DNA from: Acidiferrum sp963771295
Lineage (GTDB): Bacteria; Acidobacteriota; Terriglobia; Acidiferrales; UBA7541
DNA length: 64,000 nucleotides
Assembly (NCBI GenBank): GCA_963771295.1
Contig: CAVYTB010000017.1
Location: forward strand, 248,001-312,000
Reading direction: 5' to 3'
The notes beneath the pieces were generated by a model. It did no database searches and had not been told where the DNA came from. It was given only the letters and a program-made list of their open reading frames with translations. Shown here one piece after another: positions 63,783-64,000 of the stretch (within the stretch, counting starts at the first letter, position 1; every line of letters starts with the position of its first letter). The position numbers were made by a program, and so were the translations under genes.

Positions 63783-63941
63783 AAAAGCAGATAGTCATAC
63801 AGAAGTAACGACATTGGCTAAGCAATCCACAGAGAATAGGTGTCACTTTCGCGGCTCAGAAACCCACCAAACCTGCAGGGCCGCCCGGTTCTGCTAGATT
63901 GAGAATAAGCAAGTCAGGGCCCCAAGAACGGCAAAAACGGT

Positions 63942-64000
63942 ATGACCCAAACAGACGGCAAATATCAGGTGCTGGTGGTAGACGACTCTCCGGTGTATCG
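63942..64000 (+). CDS. Response regulator receiver protein, 5' part only
   Basis: The ATG at 63942 opens MTQTDGKYQVLVVDDSPVYR, the beta-1 strand and acidic Asp pair of a CheY-like receiver domain. The gene runs off the right edge, so the output domain is not visible. Confidence 0.7.
   Translation, partial: MTQTDGKYQVLVVDDSPVY

Overview
The window looks like a chromosomal segment of a soil-type Acidobacteriota bacterium (class Terriglobia is my guess). This rests on overall gene content: an ASPIC/UnbV FG-GAP protein, several carbohydrate-active enzymes with Sec or Tat signals, a TolB-like/TPR serine-threonine kinase, split PntA subunits, small Zn-ribbon proteins and moderately high GC. No 16S rRNA is present, so the assignment is inference.

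Layout. Positions 1-18 kb hold a sugar and polysaccharide region: a glycoside hydrolase running off the left edge, a FucP-type sugar/H+ symporter, a LacI regulator, an FG-GAP/ASPIC secreted protein, a DMT permease, a Tat-exported GH92 alpha-mannosidase, a PilZ-acetyltransferase fusion, a tRNA with CAT anticodon, a sugar isomerase/epimerase, and a two-gene operon of a GH9-like protein (missing its catalytic-base segment) and a ThuA-HbpS fusion.

Positions 18-29.7 kb hold the most unusual part. After a channel-like protein with a degenerate selectivity filter comes a same-strand run encoding a PqqD-type RRE protein, a radical SAM/SPASM maturase with a Cys/Gly-rich tail, a 60-68 aa Cys-containing peptide that looks like a RiPP precursor, an HPr-kinase-like protein, a 2351 aa protein joining an S26-type peptidase domain to DUF11 repeats and a C25 (gingipain-like) protease, and a FecR-like exported protein. 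I read it as a RiPP-type maturation, phosphorylation and export/proteolysis system; the product is unknown.

Positions 29.8-44.7 kb, mostly minus strand, hold the pntAA-pntAB-pntB transhydrogenase operon, a TolB/PHP metallohydrolase, a lone molybdopterin dehydrogenase subunit, an O-methyltransferase, an esterase, and a four-gene amidoligase operon (GCS2, ATP-grasp, circularly permuted ATP-grasp, M29 aminopeptidase). Positions 44.8-64 kb hold an aminotransferase, a Zn-ribbon protein, rpsU, glgC, eno, a frameshifted YhhN gene, a DHA2 efflux pump, recQ, two frameshifted small genes (HTH and CxxC), a protein kinase, thiC, a superinfection-immunity-like protein, a methyltransferase, two tandem GT4 glycosyltransferases, and the start of a response regulator.

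Short palindromic repeats are scattered through at least eight intergenic gaps and form a dispersed family. No CRISPR array, rRNA, prophage or insertion sequence was seen.
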